Assembly: GCA_035359995.1 (NCBI GenBank)
Contig: DAORZT010000011.1
Span: 1-55,073, forward strand
Reading direction: 5' to 3'
From: JAKPCT01 sp029553165
Lineage (GTDB): Bacteria; Bacillota; UBA4882; UBA8346
Length of the DNA stretch: 55,073 nt
Each line of letters starts with the position of its first letter. Position 1 is the first letter of the stretch. Positions 26,764 to 37,101 of this stretch are shown here, in pieces. Under the pieces are notes generated by a model, which saw nothing but the letters and a program-made list of their open reading frames with translations, had not been told where the DNA came from and searched no databases. A program made the translations under genes and the position numbers.

Positions 26764-27630
26764 ATGAAAAAAGATGGTTTGGCAATTAGCGGTGTTAGAG
26801 AAAGAATGACTACCACTTCAATCATAGTTCATATTGCATTGATAATAATGGCAATCATAGTAATCGCGCCATTAGTTCTCCCGTTTTGTTTTGCTTTTAA
26901 GACTCCATTGGAGTTTGCTTATCACCCATGGAGCTTTCCAAAAGAATTCAAATGGGAAAACTTTGTTATTGCTTGGAATTCAGTTAAGATTGGTCAGGGA
27001 ATGTTTAATACCTTTATCATTTGTTTAGGAGCTGTGGCAACAACAGTACCGTCAGCAGCAATGGCGGGTTATATCTTTTCCCGATATAAGAGTAAATTAA
27101 CCAATATTCTGTTTTATGCTGTTATGGCTGGTTTCTTTGTCCCGGCACAAATGGTATTAATCCCACTTTATCGATTGAATCTTAAATTAAATTTAATTGA
27201 TACTTATCCGGGGATCTTTCTGGCGCTGGCTACATTTGGGATCCCTTTCTGGACAATGATCTACCGCTCATTCTATAACACGCTTCCCAACGATCTTATG
27301 GAAGCGGCGCGGATTGATGGAGCTACTGACTGGGGGATTTTCTTCAAAGTAATGTTGCCCTTGACGAAGTCCGCAACTATACTGGCAGTCTTATTAACCT
27401 TTATGGGCGCGTGGAGTGACTACATGATCTCCCTGGTGTTAATTAATTCCCAAGATTTGTTCACAATGCAATTAAGAGTTGCTCAATTTATTGGTAATCT
27501 GGGAGCTAATTTCTTCCCGCAGTATGCTGCCGGATGTATTATTTCAGCTGCACCAACGATTACACTTTATATTATTTTCCGCAAGAAGATTATTGAAGGA
27601 ACTACTTTGGCTGGAGCATTAAAAGGTTAA
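26764..27630 (+). CDS. Sugar ABC transporter permease (MalG/UgpE type)
   Basis: Second permease, 288 residues, six helices, with the EAA motif TLPNDLMEAARIDGATDWGI. Preceded by GGGGGGACGTT and 49 bases after the first permease. Its C-terminal EGTTLAGALKG is the usual family ending. Confidence 0.93.
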   Translation: MKKDGLAISGVRERMTTTSIIVHIALIIMAIIVIAPLVLPFCFAFKTPLEFAYHPWSFPKEFKWENFVIAWNSVKIGQGMFNTFIICLGAVATTVPSAAMAGYIFSRYKSKLTNILFYAVMAGFFVPAQMVLIPLYRLNLKLNLIDTYPGIFLALATFGIPFWTMIYRSFYNTLPNDLMEAARIDGATDWGIFFKVMLPLTKSATILAVLLTFMGAWSDYMISLVLINSQDLFTMQLRVAQFIGNLGANFFPQYAAGCIISAAPTITLYIIFRKKIIEGTTLAGALKG

Positions 27631-27639
27631 CCGGAATGG

Positions 27640-29226
27640 GTGAGTGAGATGGTAAACGTACCGGATAATAATCAGAAAATGTTTAAAAATCCAATTTTAC
27701 CTGGATTTTATCCTGATCCATCAATTTGCAGGGTGGATACTGATTATTATCTGGTGACGTCTTCTTTTGCTTATTTTCCGGGAATACCGATCTTTCATAG
27801 TAATGATTTGGTAAACTGGAAACAGATTGGCCATGTGCTTGATCGTGTAAGCCAACTTAATTTAGATGGACTTGGCCATTCGGATGGGATTTATGCGCCG
27901 ACGATCCGCTATCATGAAGGAACCTTCTATCTGACAACTACCAATGTTTATGGAGGAGGTAACTTTATTGTGACCGCGCCTGATCCTTGTGGTCCGTGGT
28001 CAGATCCGATCTGGTTGCCTGAAGCTCCGGGAATTGATCCTTCACTTTTTTTTGATCATGATGGCCGGTGTTATTTTTTAGGGACCAGGCCTGCTCCAGA
28101 AGGAGAACGTTATTTCGGTAATTATGATATTTGGCTGCAAGAGTTAGACCTTCAATCAATGACGCTGATTGGAGAAAAATATTCATTGTGGCGTGGAGCG
28201 TTAAAGGATGTTTGTTGGCCCGAAGGGCCTCATCTTTATTTTAAAGATGGATGGTATTATTTAATGATTGCCGAAGGTGGGACCGATTATTTTCATGCGG
28301 TTACAATTGCCAGGAGTCAGAAGATTACAGGTCCTTATGAAGGCAATCGTGCCAATCCGATCCTGACCCACCGCCATTTGGGAAGAGAATACCCAATTGT
28401 AAATGTTGGACATGCTGACTTAGTCGAAACCCAAAATGGCGAATGGTGGATGGTGGTCTTGGGTTCCCGCCCATATGGAGGTTATTATCGTAATTTAGGT
28501 CGGGAAACTTTTTTGGCGCCGGTTGTTTGGGAAGACGGGTGGCCGGTAGTCAGTCCGGGTACTGGGAGAGTGGAATTTAATTATGTGGTGCCTAATTTAC
28601 CGGAAAGTAAGAAAAACGAGGAACCATCCAGAGATGATTTTAATAAGGAACAATTAGCCTTATACTGGAATTTTTTACGAACACCACGGGAATGTTTTTG
28701 GAGTTTAACGGAGCGTCCTGGTTGGCTTCGAATCAAATTAAAGCCGGAGAAACTTACTGATTTAGCTAACCCGGCGTTTATTGGCAGACGGCAACAGCAT
28801 ATGAATTTTACGGTAAATACATTGCTGGAGTTTGTACCAGCCAGTGAAGGTGAAGTAGCCGGTCTCGTATTGCTGCAAAGTAACAAATACCAATATCGTT
28901 ATGAATTTACAACAATTGATGGTAAGGGAAGGTTGCGCTTAATCAGATGCTGTGATGGGATTGAAGACGAATTAGCAGCTAAAGAAGTAAATTGTAATCA
29001 ACTTATCATGCGGATTGTTGCTAAAGGACAGAATTATAGTTTTTATTATTGTGTACCAAATGAAGCGGTAGCGACTTTAATTGAAGATGTTGATGGACGG
29101 ATCCTTAGTACCGATGTTGCCGGTGGATTTGTCGGAACATATATTGGGTTATTTGGGACCAGTAACAATCGATTAACCACCAATTATGTTGATTTTGATT
29201 GGTTTGAATATACTGGCGAAGATTAA
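27640..29226 (+). CDS. GH43 beta-xylosidase/arabinofuranosidase, copy 1
   Basis: A five-bladed GH43 catalytic domain (about 15-320) and a C-terminal beta-sandwich (about 335-528, xylosidase C-domain type). Catalytic carboxylates fit: base Asp in FYPDPS, Asp in GIDPSLFF and acid Glu in CWPEGPH. No signal peptide, so it should cleave imported xylo-oligosaccharides in the cytoplasm. 528 residues. Start GTG 27640 is uncertain; ATG 27649 is the alternative and neither has a strong ribosome site. Only 9 bases after the permease. Confidence 0.9.
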   Translation: MSEMVNVPDNNQKMFKNPILPGFYPDPSICRVDTDYYLVTSSFAYFPGIPIFHSNDLVNWKQIGHVLDRVSQLNLDGLGHSDGIYAPTIRYHEGTFYLTTTNVYGGGNFIVTAPDPCGPWSDPIWLPEAPGIDPSLFFDHDGRCYFLGTRPAPEGERYFGNYDIWLQELDLQSMTLIGEKYSLWRGALKDVCWPEGPHLYFKDGWYYLMIAEGGTDYFHAVTIARSQKITGPYEGNRANPILTHRHLGREYPIVNVGHADLVETQNGEWWMVVLGSRPYGGYYRNLGRETFLAPVVWEDGWPVVSPGTGRVEFNYVVPNLPESKKNEEPSRDDFNKEQLALYWNFLRTPRECFWSLTERPGWLRIKLKPEKLTDLANPAFIGRRQQHMNFTVNTLLEFVPASEGEVAGLVLLQSNKYQYRYEFTTIDGKGRLRLIRCCDGIEDELAAKEVNCNQLIMRIVAKGQNYSFYYCVPNEAVATLIEDVDGRILSTDVAGGFVGTYIGLFGTSNNRLTTNYVDFDWFEYTGED

Positions 29227-29267
29227 TTAAGGTTCACTAATAGATAATATTCAAAGGAGGAACTGAT

Positions 29268-30863
29268 GTGAAATACATAACAAATCCGATATTACCCGGT
29301 TTTAACCCTGATCCTTCAATCTTGAGGGTTGGTGACGACTATTATATTGCAACTTCGACTTTCGAATGGTTTCCAGGAGTTCAAATTCATCATTCTCGAG
29401 ATTTAATCCATTGGCAATTGATCGCCCGCCCGCTTAACCGGATTTCGCAACTGGACATGCGTGGCAATCCTTGTTCCGGAGGTATTTGGGCACCATGCTT
29501 ATCATATGATAATGGTGTTTTTTATTTAATCTATACAGATGTAAAACATTTTGACGGAACTGTTGCCGATTGCCATAATTATTTGGTAACTGCTACCGAA
29601 ATAACGGGAGAATGGTCGGAGCCAGTTTATTTAAACAGCAGTGGTTTCGATCCTTCGTTATTTCACGATGATGATGGCCGGAAATGGTTATTAAATATGG
29701 TATGGGATTTTCGCAAAGGCCGGAACCGTTTTGGAGGGATTTTGCTTCAAGAATACTCAGTTGAGGAGAAGAAACTGATCGGACCGGTTTATAATATTTT
29801 TAAAGGGACGAAATTTGGTTTGACAGAGGCTCCCCATCTTTATAAGCATAAAGGCTATTATTACTTGATGACTGCTGAAGGAGGGACCTTTTGGGAACAT
29901 GCAGTAACAATGGCCCGATCGCAAACACTAATTGGCCCTTACGAGGTTGATCCTGAAAATCCGGTCCTAACTTCAAGGTATGATTGTACTCTGGAGTTGC
30001 AAAGGGCAGGTCATGCCAGTTTGGTAGAAACGCAAAACGGAGAATGGTATTTGGTACATTTGTGCGGACGGCCGATGCCATCAAAAGGATTTTGCGTTTT
30101 GGGACGGGAAACAGCAATTCAAAAGGTTGTATGGACTGACGATGGGTGGCTGCGGCTGGCTGAAGGTGGCAATAAACCGTTTGTGAAAGTACCGGCGCCG
30201 GATTTATCGGAATGCCCTTGGCCTCAATTACCCGAACGTGACGATTTTGACTCTGAAGAATTAAATATTCACTTTCAAACATTACGGATACCTTTGGGTG
30301 AAGATGTGCTATCACTAAAAGAACGGCCTGGATATTTAAGGTTAAAGGGTAGAGAATCCTTGCATTCGCGTTACGTTCAGAGTTTGGTGGCAAGACGGCA
30401 GCAATCATTTGTTTATACGGCGACTACCTGTGTTGAATTTAATCCGGAATCATTTCAACAGATGGCTGGATTAGTATGCATTTACAATTCGGCAAATTAC
30501 TACTATCTCTGTGTAACTCATGAAGAAGGAATTGGTAAATGTTTAAAAATTATTATTTGTGATAATAATACACGGGATGAAGGTTTGGAAAAACCAATAA
30601 AATTAAATGACGGGCCATGTTACCTTCGGGTGGTAGTAAACTATGATAAATTGCAATTTTACTATTCAATCGATGGTGTAAATTGGACGGCGGTTGGAGA
30701 TTACTACGACGCCAGTAAATTATCGGATGAATATCTGCATTATATTCGTATGGAAGGATTTACCGGAGCATTTGTTGGACTTTGTTGTCAGGATTTATCA
30801 GGTAGAAGAAAACATGCCGACTTTGACTTCTTTGAATATTATGAAGGAGTCCCAAAGAAATAG
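29268..30863 (+). CDS. GH43 beta-xylosidase, copy 2
   Basis: Paralogue of the preceding enzyme with the same two-domain layout: FNPDPS, GFDPSLFHDD and LTEAPHLY carry the catalytic Asp, Asp and Glu. C-terminal sandwich from about 330. 531 residues, cytoplasmic. GTG start with AAAGGAGG seven bases upstream. The divergence between copies (SGGIWAPCLSYD versus SDGIYAPTIRYH) suggests different substrates, for example xylosyl and arabinosyl linkages, but this is inference. Confidence 0.9.
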   Translation: MKYITNPILPGFNPDPSILRVGDDYYIATSTFEWFPGVQIHHSRDLIHWQLIARPLNRISQLDMRGNPCSGGIWAPCLSYDNGVFYLIYTDVKHFDGTVADCHNYLVTATEITGEWSEPVYLNSSGFDPSLFHDDDGRKWLLNMVWDFRKGRNRFGGILLQEYSVEEKKLIGPVYNIFKGTKFGLTEAPHLYKHKGYYYLMTAEGGTFWEHAVTMARSQTLIGPYEVDPENPVLTSRYDCTLELQRAGHASLVETQNGEWYLVHLCGRPMPSKGFCVLGRETAIQKVVWTDDGWLRLAEGGNKPFVKVPAPDLSECPWPQLPERDDFDSEELNIHFQTLRIPLGEDVLSLKERPGYLRLKGRESLHSRYVQSLVARRQQSFVYTATTCVEFNPESFQQMAGLVCIYNSANYYYLCVTHEEGIGKCLKIIICDNNTRDEGLEKPIKLNDGPCYLRVVVNYDKLQFYYSIDGVNWTAVGDYYDASKLSDEYLHYIRMEGFTGAFVGLCCQDLSGRRKHADFDFFEYYEGVPKK

Positions 30864-30898
30864 GAACATCTAAAAATTAATAAAATTACCAGAATGTT

Positions 30899-30939
30899 CG
30901 CCTCGAAATGTTAGTTATTAAGATTAGCATTAAGAGGCG
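30899..30939 (+). terminator. Stem-loop ending the xyloside operon
   Basis: CGCCTC...GAGGCG with an extended, partly G-U paired stem, followed by ATTATTT. Weak T run. Confidence 0.5.
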
Positions 30940-31019
30940 TATTATTTGACTAGGAGTTAATAAAGATTTAGAGCCTAAGATGACTTCAAAAAACTCCAAT
31001 AAGAGGTAGGAGTGATTGA

Positions 31020-32711
31020 ATGATTAAAGGAGTAATAGAAAAAATTATTAATTTGCCATTATCTCTTATAGGGAAGATTAAAATCTTTTATCAAATTTTA
31101 TTGATTATCGTGTTGATGGTTGTTCTTTTAGGTATTCAGGGCTTGCTGGGAGTTAGAATAATTAATAAGTTAGAGTCTAATTCGAAGATTATTAGTAAAA
31201 ATACTGAGGGAATATCGGATCTGAAGACAATTCAAAAAGATTTATTTGATATGCATTTAAGATATGTGAATGATGTTAATACCTCACAAAGATTGGCCCG
31301 TTCGAATTATACTATTGCAGGAAAAGTATCACTGCATGGGAAACTTGAAATCTTAAAAGAGAGAGCCCCTTATGAGGTTGAAAATATTCTTGATCGACTT
31401 AAAGAAATTGAAGATATTTTAGAACAACCAGCAACACCGGAAAATCTTAAATTATTTGAATCCGCATTGGACGGTTGCTACGGATCACTTGATCTTATTA
31501 ATAGCGACTTGTTAAATAAAGCCCATGTAGTAATAACAGAAAATGGTAAGTTTACAAAAGATGCAAATCGGAATACGATCATTTTATGGATTGTTGGAAC
31601 TGTTGTCGCTGTAGTGATTGGTTTTATTATAGCGCTTTCAATCTCCGGACCATTGCAAAAAGTTATTGATGTTGCAAAAGCATTAGCTGGTGGCGATTTA
31701 TCAAAGACTATCAATATTAAAGGCTCTGCAGAAATTACAAAAATGTGTGACAGTTTAAATATTGCCATCAATGGACTCCGTAATCTGGTAACCAATATTC
31801 AGGAATATTCAAATATGCTTTATATTGCAAGTAACGAATTGAAGGATGCCTCAAATGAGACCGGAAGATCAGCAGCGGAAGTAGCCAAAGCAATGGAAGA
31901 ATTGGCTAAAGGTTCGACTGAGGAAGCAGAGCAAACAACACGGGCGGTAGATACTATTAATAAATTAGCGGAGTTAGTCCGTTCGGTATCTAATGAAGTA
32001 CGAAATATCGCTAATGATTCTGAAAATATTGCCCAATCAGCAAAATTAGGAGAAAAAGCAACTACAGACGTTACGAATGGAATTGAGAAGATTTATAACA
32101 TTACCAGTGATGTAACCGTAGTGATCGATGAATTAGACCAAACAGCAGTTGAAATTGGCGAAATTACCTCGGTTATTCGGGGGATCGCGGAGCAAACCAC
32201 TCTCTTAGCATTAAATGCTTCGATTGAAGCTGCGCGCGCCGGTGAACATGGTAAAGGATTTGCTGTAGTAGCGAAAGAAACCGGAAAATTAGCGGATCAA
32301 TCAAAGAATGCGGCTATACATATTAATACTTTGATCGCTCAAATGCAACAACGGACAGAACATGCTGTTCAAGCTATGAAAAATGGAATGACAGTAGTCG
32401 AATCCGGAAAAAATTTAGCATCAGAAGCTACCGTAACTTTCGGAATGATATTTGATAAGTTGAATCATGTATTAAAGCGGATTGATTCAGTGGCGCAGTC
32501 CGCTAAGAAGATGGCAGACAGTAATGAAAGCATGATCATGGCAATATCAAATATTGCCGCATTGAGCGAAGAGAGTATGGCAAGTACTGAAGAAGTTTCC
32601 GCAAACGCCCAGGAACAGAGTGCTGCGGTTCAACAGGTTACGGCATTAGCTGAAAATCTTAATGATATTGCCGCTAAATTGAAAAACTCCATTGCCCAAT
32701 TTGAAATTTAG
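31020..32711 (+). CDS. Methyl-accepting chemotaxis protein
   Basis: Two membrane helices (about 22-45 and 183-206) bracket a short four-helix external sensor domain; a HAMP domain follows (about 207-260), then the long signalling coiled coil with hairpin tip QTTLLALNASIEAARAGEHGKGF. 563 residues, full length. The short sensor suggests a small ligand or an indirect input via a binding protein. It has its own terminator. Position next to the xyloside locus hints at sugar taxis, unproven. Confidence 0.93.
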   Translation: MIKGVIEKIINLPLSLIGKIKIFYQILLIIVLMVVLLGIQGLLGVRIINKLESNSKIISKNTEGISDLKTIQKDLFDMHLRYVNDVNTSQRLARSNYTIAGKVSLHGKLEILKERAPYEVENILDRLKEIEDILEQPATPENLKLFESALDGCYGSLDLINSDLLNKAHVVITENGKFTKDANRNTIILWIVGTVVAVVIGFIIALSISGPLQKVIDVAKALAGGDLSKTINIKGSAEITKMCDSLNIAINGLRNLVTNIQEYSNMLYIASNELKDASNETGRSAAEVAKAMEELAKGSTEEAEQTTRAVDTINKLAELVRSVSNEVRNIANDSENIAQSAKLGEKATTDVTNGIEKIYNITSDVTVVIDELDQTAVEIGEITSVIRGIAEQTTLLALNASIEAARAGEHGKGFAVVAKETGKLADQSKNAAIHINTLIAQMQQRTEHAVQAMKNGMTVVESGKNLASEATVTFGMIFDKLNHVLKRIDSVAQSAKKMADSNESMIMAISNIAALSEESMASTEEVSANAQEQSAAVQQVTALAENLNDIAAKLKNSIAQFEI

Positions 32712-32736
32712 TTAAATTGGATTTAGGATAACAGTC

Positions 32737-32776
32737 AAAGTTAAGTTCAGAGACAATTCTGAGCTTAACTTTTTTT
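32737..32776 (+). terminator. Intrinsic terminator after the chemoreceptor
   Basis: A 15-bp stem AAAGTTAAGTTCAGA / TCTGAGCTTAACTTT (one G-U pair) and a T7 tail. Confidence 0.88.
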
Positions 32777-32940
32777 ATTATTAACGGAAATGAATCTTGT
32801 TAAAATAGAATAAGGTGAAGGTATATTAAAATAATAATCGAAAATATTACTCGTGAAAGTTTGGACATTATTTTTTTATTAGAGTAAAATGTTATCAAGC
32901 TAAATACAATTACTTCTAGCAAAGTGAAAGGGTGACTTCT

Positions 32941-35900
32941 ATGCCTAAATTGGAAAATATTAAGAAGGTTTTATTGATCGGGTCAGGACCGGTAACAATT
33001 GGTCAGGGAACGGAATATGATTATGCTTTATTTGAGGCTGCAAATGGTTTGAAGGGAGAAGGCATTGAAGTTATTATTGTTGACAGTAATCCGGCAACTT
33101 TAGCATCAGAACCGGAGTTTTGTAATCAATATTATCCGATTCCTTTAGTGGCGGAAAACATCGAAAAATTAATCCAAGTTGAACGGCCGGATGCGATCTG
33201 TTTTGGATTTGGAGGGCAGACCGCTTTCAATCTGCTCCAGGATCTGGCGCAACGGAATGTGTTTGAAAAATACCAGGTTAAACTGGATATTCAGCCGGAA
33301 GTTGCTTATAAATTGAAGGATCGGAAGCTACTGCAACAAATTTCTGAAGAACTTGGAATGATGATGCCCAAAGGGGCGCAGATAAAAACAGTCACTGAAG
33401 GGATTGAACTAAGCAGGACATTAGATTTTCCTTTGGTAATCCGTTCCGTTGCTTCATTTGCCGGTATCGGTTATTCAATTGCTTACAATCAGGAAGAGTT
33501 AGAAGAATGTATTGAAGCGGGACTGAATGCTTCTCCGTTCAACGAGGTAGTATTGGAAAACTTATTGGATGGATGGAATGAGATTGAGTGTGAAGTGCTT
33601 GGTGATGGTGCAGAAAATCTATTGATTGTGTCAGATATTGAAAATATAGACCCGGTTGGGGTACATTCGGGAGACAGTATTGCCGTAATACCTGCTCAAG
33701 GGTTAACCTCCGAATTAAGATTCCAATTAGAAAACTATTGCCGTAAAATAATCGCCAGGCTTCAATTGCGAGGAATTTGTAATATTAAATTTGCCATCAA
33801 TCAGGTTACTAATCAAATATTGGTTTTGGGAATCAACCCCAGATTTACCAGGAGTTCGGCTTTGGTTTCCAATGTAACAGGAGTACCGTTAGCAGCGTTA
33901 GCGATTAAAATTATGTTAGGATACACCTTGCCGGAAATGGGATATCAACAATCCGTGTTTACCGGATTTGATTATGTGGCGATTAAATTTCCAAGTTTTG
34001 ATTTAAGTAACTCTGCTAATGGAACAGCATACTTAGGAGTTATGATGCAAGCAACCGGCCAGGTTGTTGCCTTGGGTGCTAATCTAAAAGAAGCGCTCCA
34101 AAAAGCAATTCGGTCTGCCGAAACGAAGCGCAAGGGCTTTGGTGTTGATGGATTTGATCAAGAAGAGGCTTTGTCCGCTAGGGAGATGAAAGAAAAGCTA
34201 ATCAATCCGAATCCTGAGCGGCTGTATTACCTTAGATTGGCCTTTAAAAAGGGTATGAAAACCGAGGAAATACATTCGCTAAGCAAAATGCCAAAATGGT
34301 TTTTGAAGGAATTGTCAGAGTTAGTTCAATTTGAGAAAGAATTAACTACTTATGCCATATATAATATTACTCCGGAAATTTTACGGCAAGCAAAAGAATG
34401 GGGTTATGCTGACAGTCAACTCGCCTATTTGTTTCGGGTATCAGAGCAGGAACTGCGGGCGAAACGAGTCCAATTGGGGATCATCCCAAGTTTTCAACGG
34501 ATTGGAGATTCAAATTCGCAGGACTCAACGGCCTATTTCTCTACCTACCGGAAAATAAGCTCAAATTTAGAATCTGATTTAGGACAGAAAATAATTATTC
34601 TTGGTAACGGTATTGTAGATATTAGTGTCGGGAGCGACTTCGACTATAGTGTCGTCAAAGCTTCTTTGGAACTGGACAGACTCAATAAGGCTAGTATTAT
34701 AGTAAGCTGTAACCCGTCTTCGGTTGCCACTAATAACCGGATTGCGAAACGGGTTTTTATTGAACCGCTAATCTTAGAAAATCTATTGAACATTGTTGAA
34801 TTGGAAAAACCTATTGGTGTGATCACCCAATTTTTAAACCAAGATTGTTATGCATTCTCCAAAGAGTTGGCAGAGCAGGGGGTAAAGATTCTCGGTACTG
34901 ATTTGGAAGATTTGACGGAAGTTGATGACCATTCCAAATATCAAAAGTTATTGAAACGTTTAAATGTATTGCAACCGGAAACAGTAAAGATCGAAGATGG
35001 AGCTTCAGTAATCGATTCGATTATCAAACTTGGCTATCCGGTTATCTTAAAGCATCCAAGTCAAAATTCCAAATTGATAACGAAAATTATTTTCAGTTTG
35101 GAACAGTTAAAGGAATACTTGGCGTTTACTAAAGAACAGCATGACCTTAGAGCAACCAAGTTAGTTGAAGATGCGATTGGTGTATCCGTTGATGCTATTG
35201 GGGATGGGAAATCAATCTATATTGCAGCACTAATGGAACAGATTGAGGAAGCGGGAGTGGCATTTGGAGACTGTGGGGTTTCGATGCCGCCATATAGTTT
35301 GGGAACCGAAGTACTTGCCAAAATTAAAGAGATTACCCAACAAATCGGTAAGGCATTGGCGATCAAAGGATTACTAACGGTTAGATTCGCAATTAAGCAT
35401 GAAACTGTCTATGTGTTAGAGATATTGCCACAGGTAACCTTTTCAGCGCCATTTGTCCGTAAAGCGACGGGAATTGATTGGATCAGTCTGGCGACTGCAG
35501 CGATTGTTGGCGATTCGATTGTTGATCGAGTTCCGCCATCCGTCAAAAGCGAATATTTTGCGGTCAAAGAAGCAGTCTTTTCATATAATCGTTCCCCTAA
35601 AAAAGCAATCGTTTTAGGACCGGAGAAACAGGCAACCGGAATGGTTATGGGACTTGATCCGGTCTTTGGGATAGCCTTTATCAAGGCGCAACTGGCAGCA
35701 GGAGAGAATATTCCAAGCAAGGGGCAGGTTTTCTTAAGTATTAGGAATGAAGACAAACGGGTATTTTTAGGTATTGCCCGGCAATTAATTGAACTGGGAT
35801 TTAAATTAACAGCACCTGATGATACAGCAGATATCTTGAACCGTAACGGTATCCCCTGCGAAACAGTCTATCGGCCAGGTGAAGGCCGTCCCAATATTAT

Positions 35901-36111
35901 TGATAAGATTAAAAATAAAGAGATTCAGTGGGTTATCAATACTCCGTCCGAATTGTCGCCAAAACGGGATGAGGAAGCGGTTAGGATCGCTGCCAGGATG
36001 AGAGGAATTCCGGTGATCACAACGGTGTCAGGAGCCTCAGCTGCGGTCCAAGGCTTACAGAAATATATCAATGAGGGACTTAAATTAGTTCCACTTTATA
36101 ACCACAAGTGA
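32941..36111 (+). CDS. CarB-like protein (carbamoyl-phosphate synthetase large chain) with degenerate active sites
   Basis: 1056 residues with the full CarB layout: preATP-grasp and ATP-grasp half 1, oligomerisation region, half 2, and a C-terminal MGS-like domain (KGQVFLSIRNEDK onward). Catalytic residues are eroded by alignment to remembered E. coli CarB: Gln285 is Lys283, Glu299 is Gly297, Gln829 is Arg815, Asn843 is Leu829 and the second-half GVHSGDS is GVAFGDC. The Gly-rich loops (SFTMGGSGGG; VLGGR) are lost. Asn301 (Asn299), Glu841 (Glu827) and the first HSGDS (His242) remain. No carA is adjacent. Probably a non-catalytic or repurposed paralogue. ATG 32941 follows AAAGGGTGA; a GTG nine bases earlier overlaps that site. 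Confidence 0.85.
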   Translation: MPKLENIKKVLLIGSGPVTIGQGTEYDYALFEAANGLKGEGIEVIIVDSNPATLASEPEFCNQYYPIPLVAENIEKLIQVERPDAICFGFGGQTAFNLLQDLAQRNVFEKYQVKLDIQPEVAYKLKDRKLLQQISEELGMMMPKGAQIKTVTEGIELSRTLDFPLVIRSVASFAGIGYSIAYNQEELEECIEAGLNASPFNEVVLENLLDGWNEIECEVLGDGAENLLIVSDIENIDPVGVHSGDSIAVIPAQGLTSELRFQLENYCRKIIARLQLRGICNIKFAINQVTNQILVLGINPRFTRSSALVSNVTGVPLAALAIKIMLGYTLPEMGYQQSVFTGFDYVAIKFPSFDLSNSANGTAYLGVMMQATGQVVALGANLKEALQKAIRSAETKRKGFGVDGFDQEEALSAREMKEKLINPNPERLYYLRLAFKKGMKTEEIHSLSKMPKWFLKELSELVQFEKELTTYAIYNITPEILRQAKEWGYADSQLAYLFRVSEQELRAKRVQLGIIPSFQRIGDSNSQDSTAYFSTYRKISSNLESDLGQKIIILGNGIVDISVGSDFDYSVVKASLELDRLNKASIIVSCNPSSVATNNRIAKRVFIEPLILENLLNIVELEKPIGVITQFLNQDCYAFSKELAEQGVKILGTDLEDLTEVDDHSKYQKLLKRLNVLQPETVKIEDGASVIDSIIKLGYPVILKHPSQNSKLITKIIFSLEQLKEYLAFTKEQHDLRATKLVEDAIGVSVDAIGDGKSIYIAALMEQIEEAGVAFGDCGVSMPPYSLGTEVLAKIKEITQQIGKALAIKGLLTVRFAIKHETVYVLEILPQVTFSAPFVRKATGIDWISLATAAIVGDSIVDRVPPSVKSEYFAVKEAVFSYNRSPKKAIVLGPEKQATGMVMGLDPVFGIAFIKAQLAAGENIPSKGQVFLSIRNEDKRVFLGIARQLIELGFKLTAPDDTADILNRNGIPCETVYRPGEGRPNIIDKIKNKEIQWVINTPSELSPKRDEEAVRIAARMRGIPVITTVSGASAAVQGLQKYINEGLKLVPLYNHK

Positions 36112-36141
36112 AGAAATTTACAAAATGGAGGTTGATTTCGA

Positions 36142-37101
36142 ATGAAGAGGTCCAGAGGATTAGTCCTGTTATTAATTAGCATCATTTTAGCGACAGCTTT
36201 AACTGTAAGAGGTGCCGAACAAAAGGTTAATGTGATGGTGCTGTCAGGCAACACCGGTTTAGCGACTGTAAAAATGATGGAGCAAGCAGAGCAACAAAAG
36301 AGCCGGTATAACTTCCAGGTCTTTAATAATCCAAATTTGCTGTTGGGGAAGATTATTTCCGGTGAAGCAGATATCGCAGCACTTCCTACAAATACAGCTG
36401 CCATCTTATATAATCGGGGGGCAGAAATCCAATTGGCGTCAGTTATCGGTTGGGGTGTGATGTATTTTGTAGGCAGCGACGCGACAATCAAAAAATGGAC
36501 AGACCTAAAAGGCAAAGGACTGGGAGTTACTGCAAAGGGAGCAGTACCCGATCTGGTGCTCCAATATTTATTAAAACAAAATGGAATTGATCCGGAAAAA
36601 GATGTTAAGTTAAATTATGTGGCCAGTCCGGTTGAGTTAGCGCAACTGGTTATTGCAGGCAAGATTGCACTTGCGGCGCTGCCGGAACCGTGGGTAACCG
36701 AAGTCCTGGTCCAGTCCCCAAAGAACAAGGTTCTATTGGATTTTCAACAAGAATGGGGTCGAATCCAAAAACAAAGTCCGCTCTATCCGCAATCATGTAT
36801 TGTAGTTAATCGTAAATTAGTAGAACGCAATCCGTTATTGGTAAAAGAGTTTTTAAAAGAGTTGGAAAGTTCGATTGCTTGGATCCATCGTAATCCTAAA
36901 CAAGGTGGAATCTTAGCTGAGAAATATGTCCAAGTATCACCGATTGCTATTGAAAAAGGATTACAAAGATGTAATTTAAAATATAGCTTGGGTTTTGAAG
37001 TTAAAGCAGAAGTTGATTCCTTTTTAAAGGTCTTAAATGAAGTGGATCCAGCGGCTACCGGAGGTAAACTGCCAGATGCGGCTTTCTATTATCAACCGTA
37101 A
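36142..37101 (+). CDS. NitT/TauT-type ABC transporter substrate-binding protein
   Basis: A signal peptide ending near TVRGAEQ, no lipobox, then an SsuA/NMT1-like binding fold (GEADIAALPTNTAAILYNRG, LKGKGLGVTAKGAVPDLVLQ, ALPEPWVTEVL). 319 residues. Starts 30 bases after the CarB-like gene on the same strand with TGGAGGTTG upstream. This family carries sulfonates, nitrate, thiamine precursors and other small ligands; the ligand cannot be read here. Confidence 0.88.
   Translation: MKRSRGLVLLLISIILATALTVRGAEQKVNVMVLSGNTGLATVKMMEQAEQQKSRYNFQVFNNPNLLLGKIISGEADIAALPTNTAAILYNRGAEIQLASVIGWGVMYFVGSDATIKKWTDLKGKGLGVTAKGAVPDLVLQYLLKQNGIDPEKDVKLNYVASPVELAQLVIAGKIALAALPEPWVTEVLVQSPKNKVLLDFQQEWGRIQKQSPLYPQSCIVVNRKLVERNPLLVKEFLKELESSIAWIHRNPKQGGILAEKYVQVSPIAIEKGLQRCNLKYSLGFEVKAEVDSFLKVLNEVDPAATGGKLPDAAFYYQP

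Noticed and set aside
29800..30408. A 202-codon minus-strand open frame inside the second GH43 gene
   Set aside because: It is the shadow of a strongly supported gene; no ribosome site, no family pattern, and the opposite strand holds catalytic motifs.
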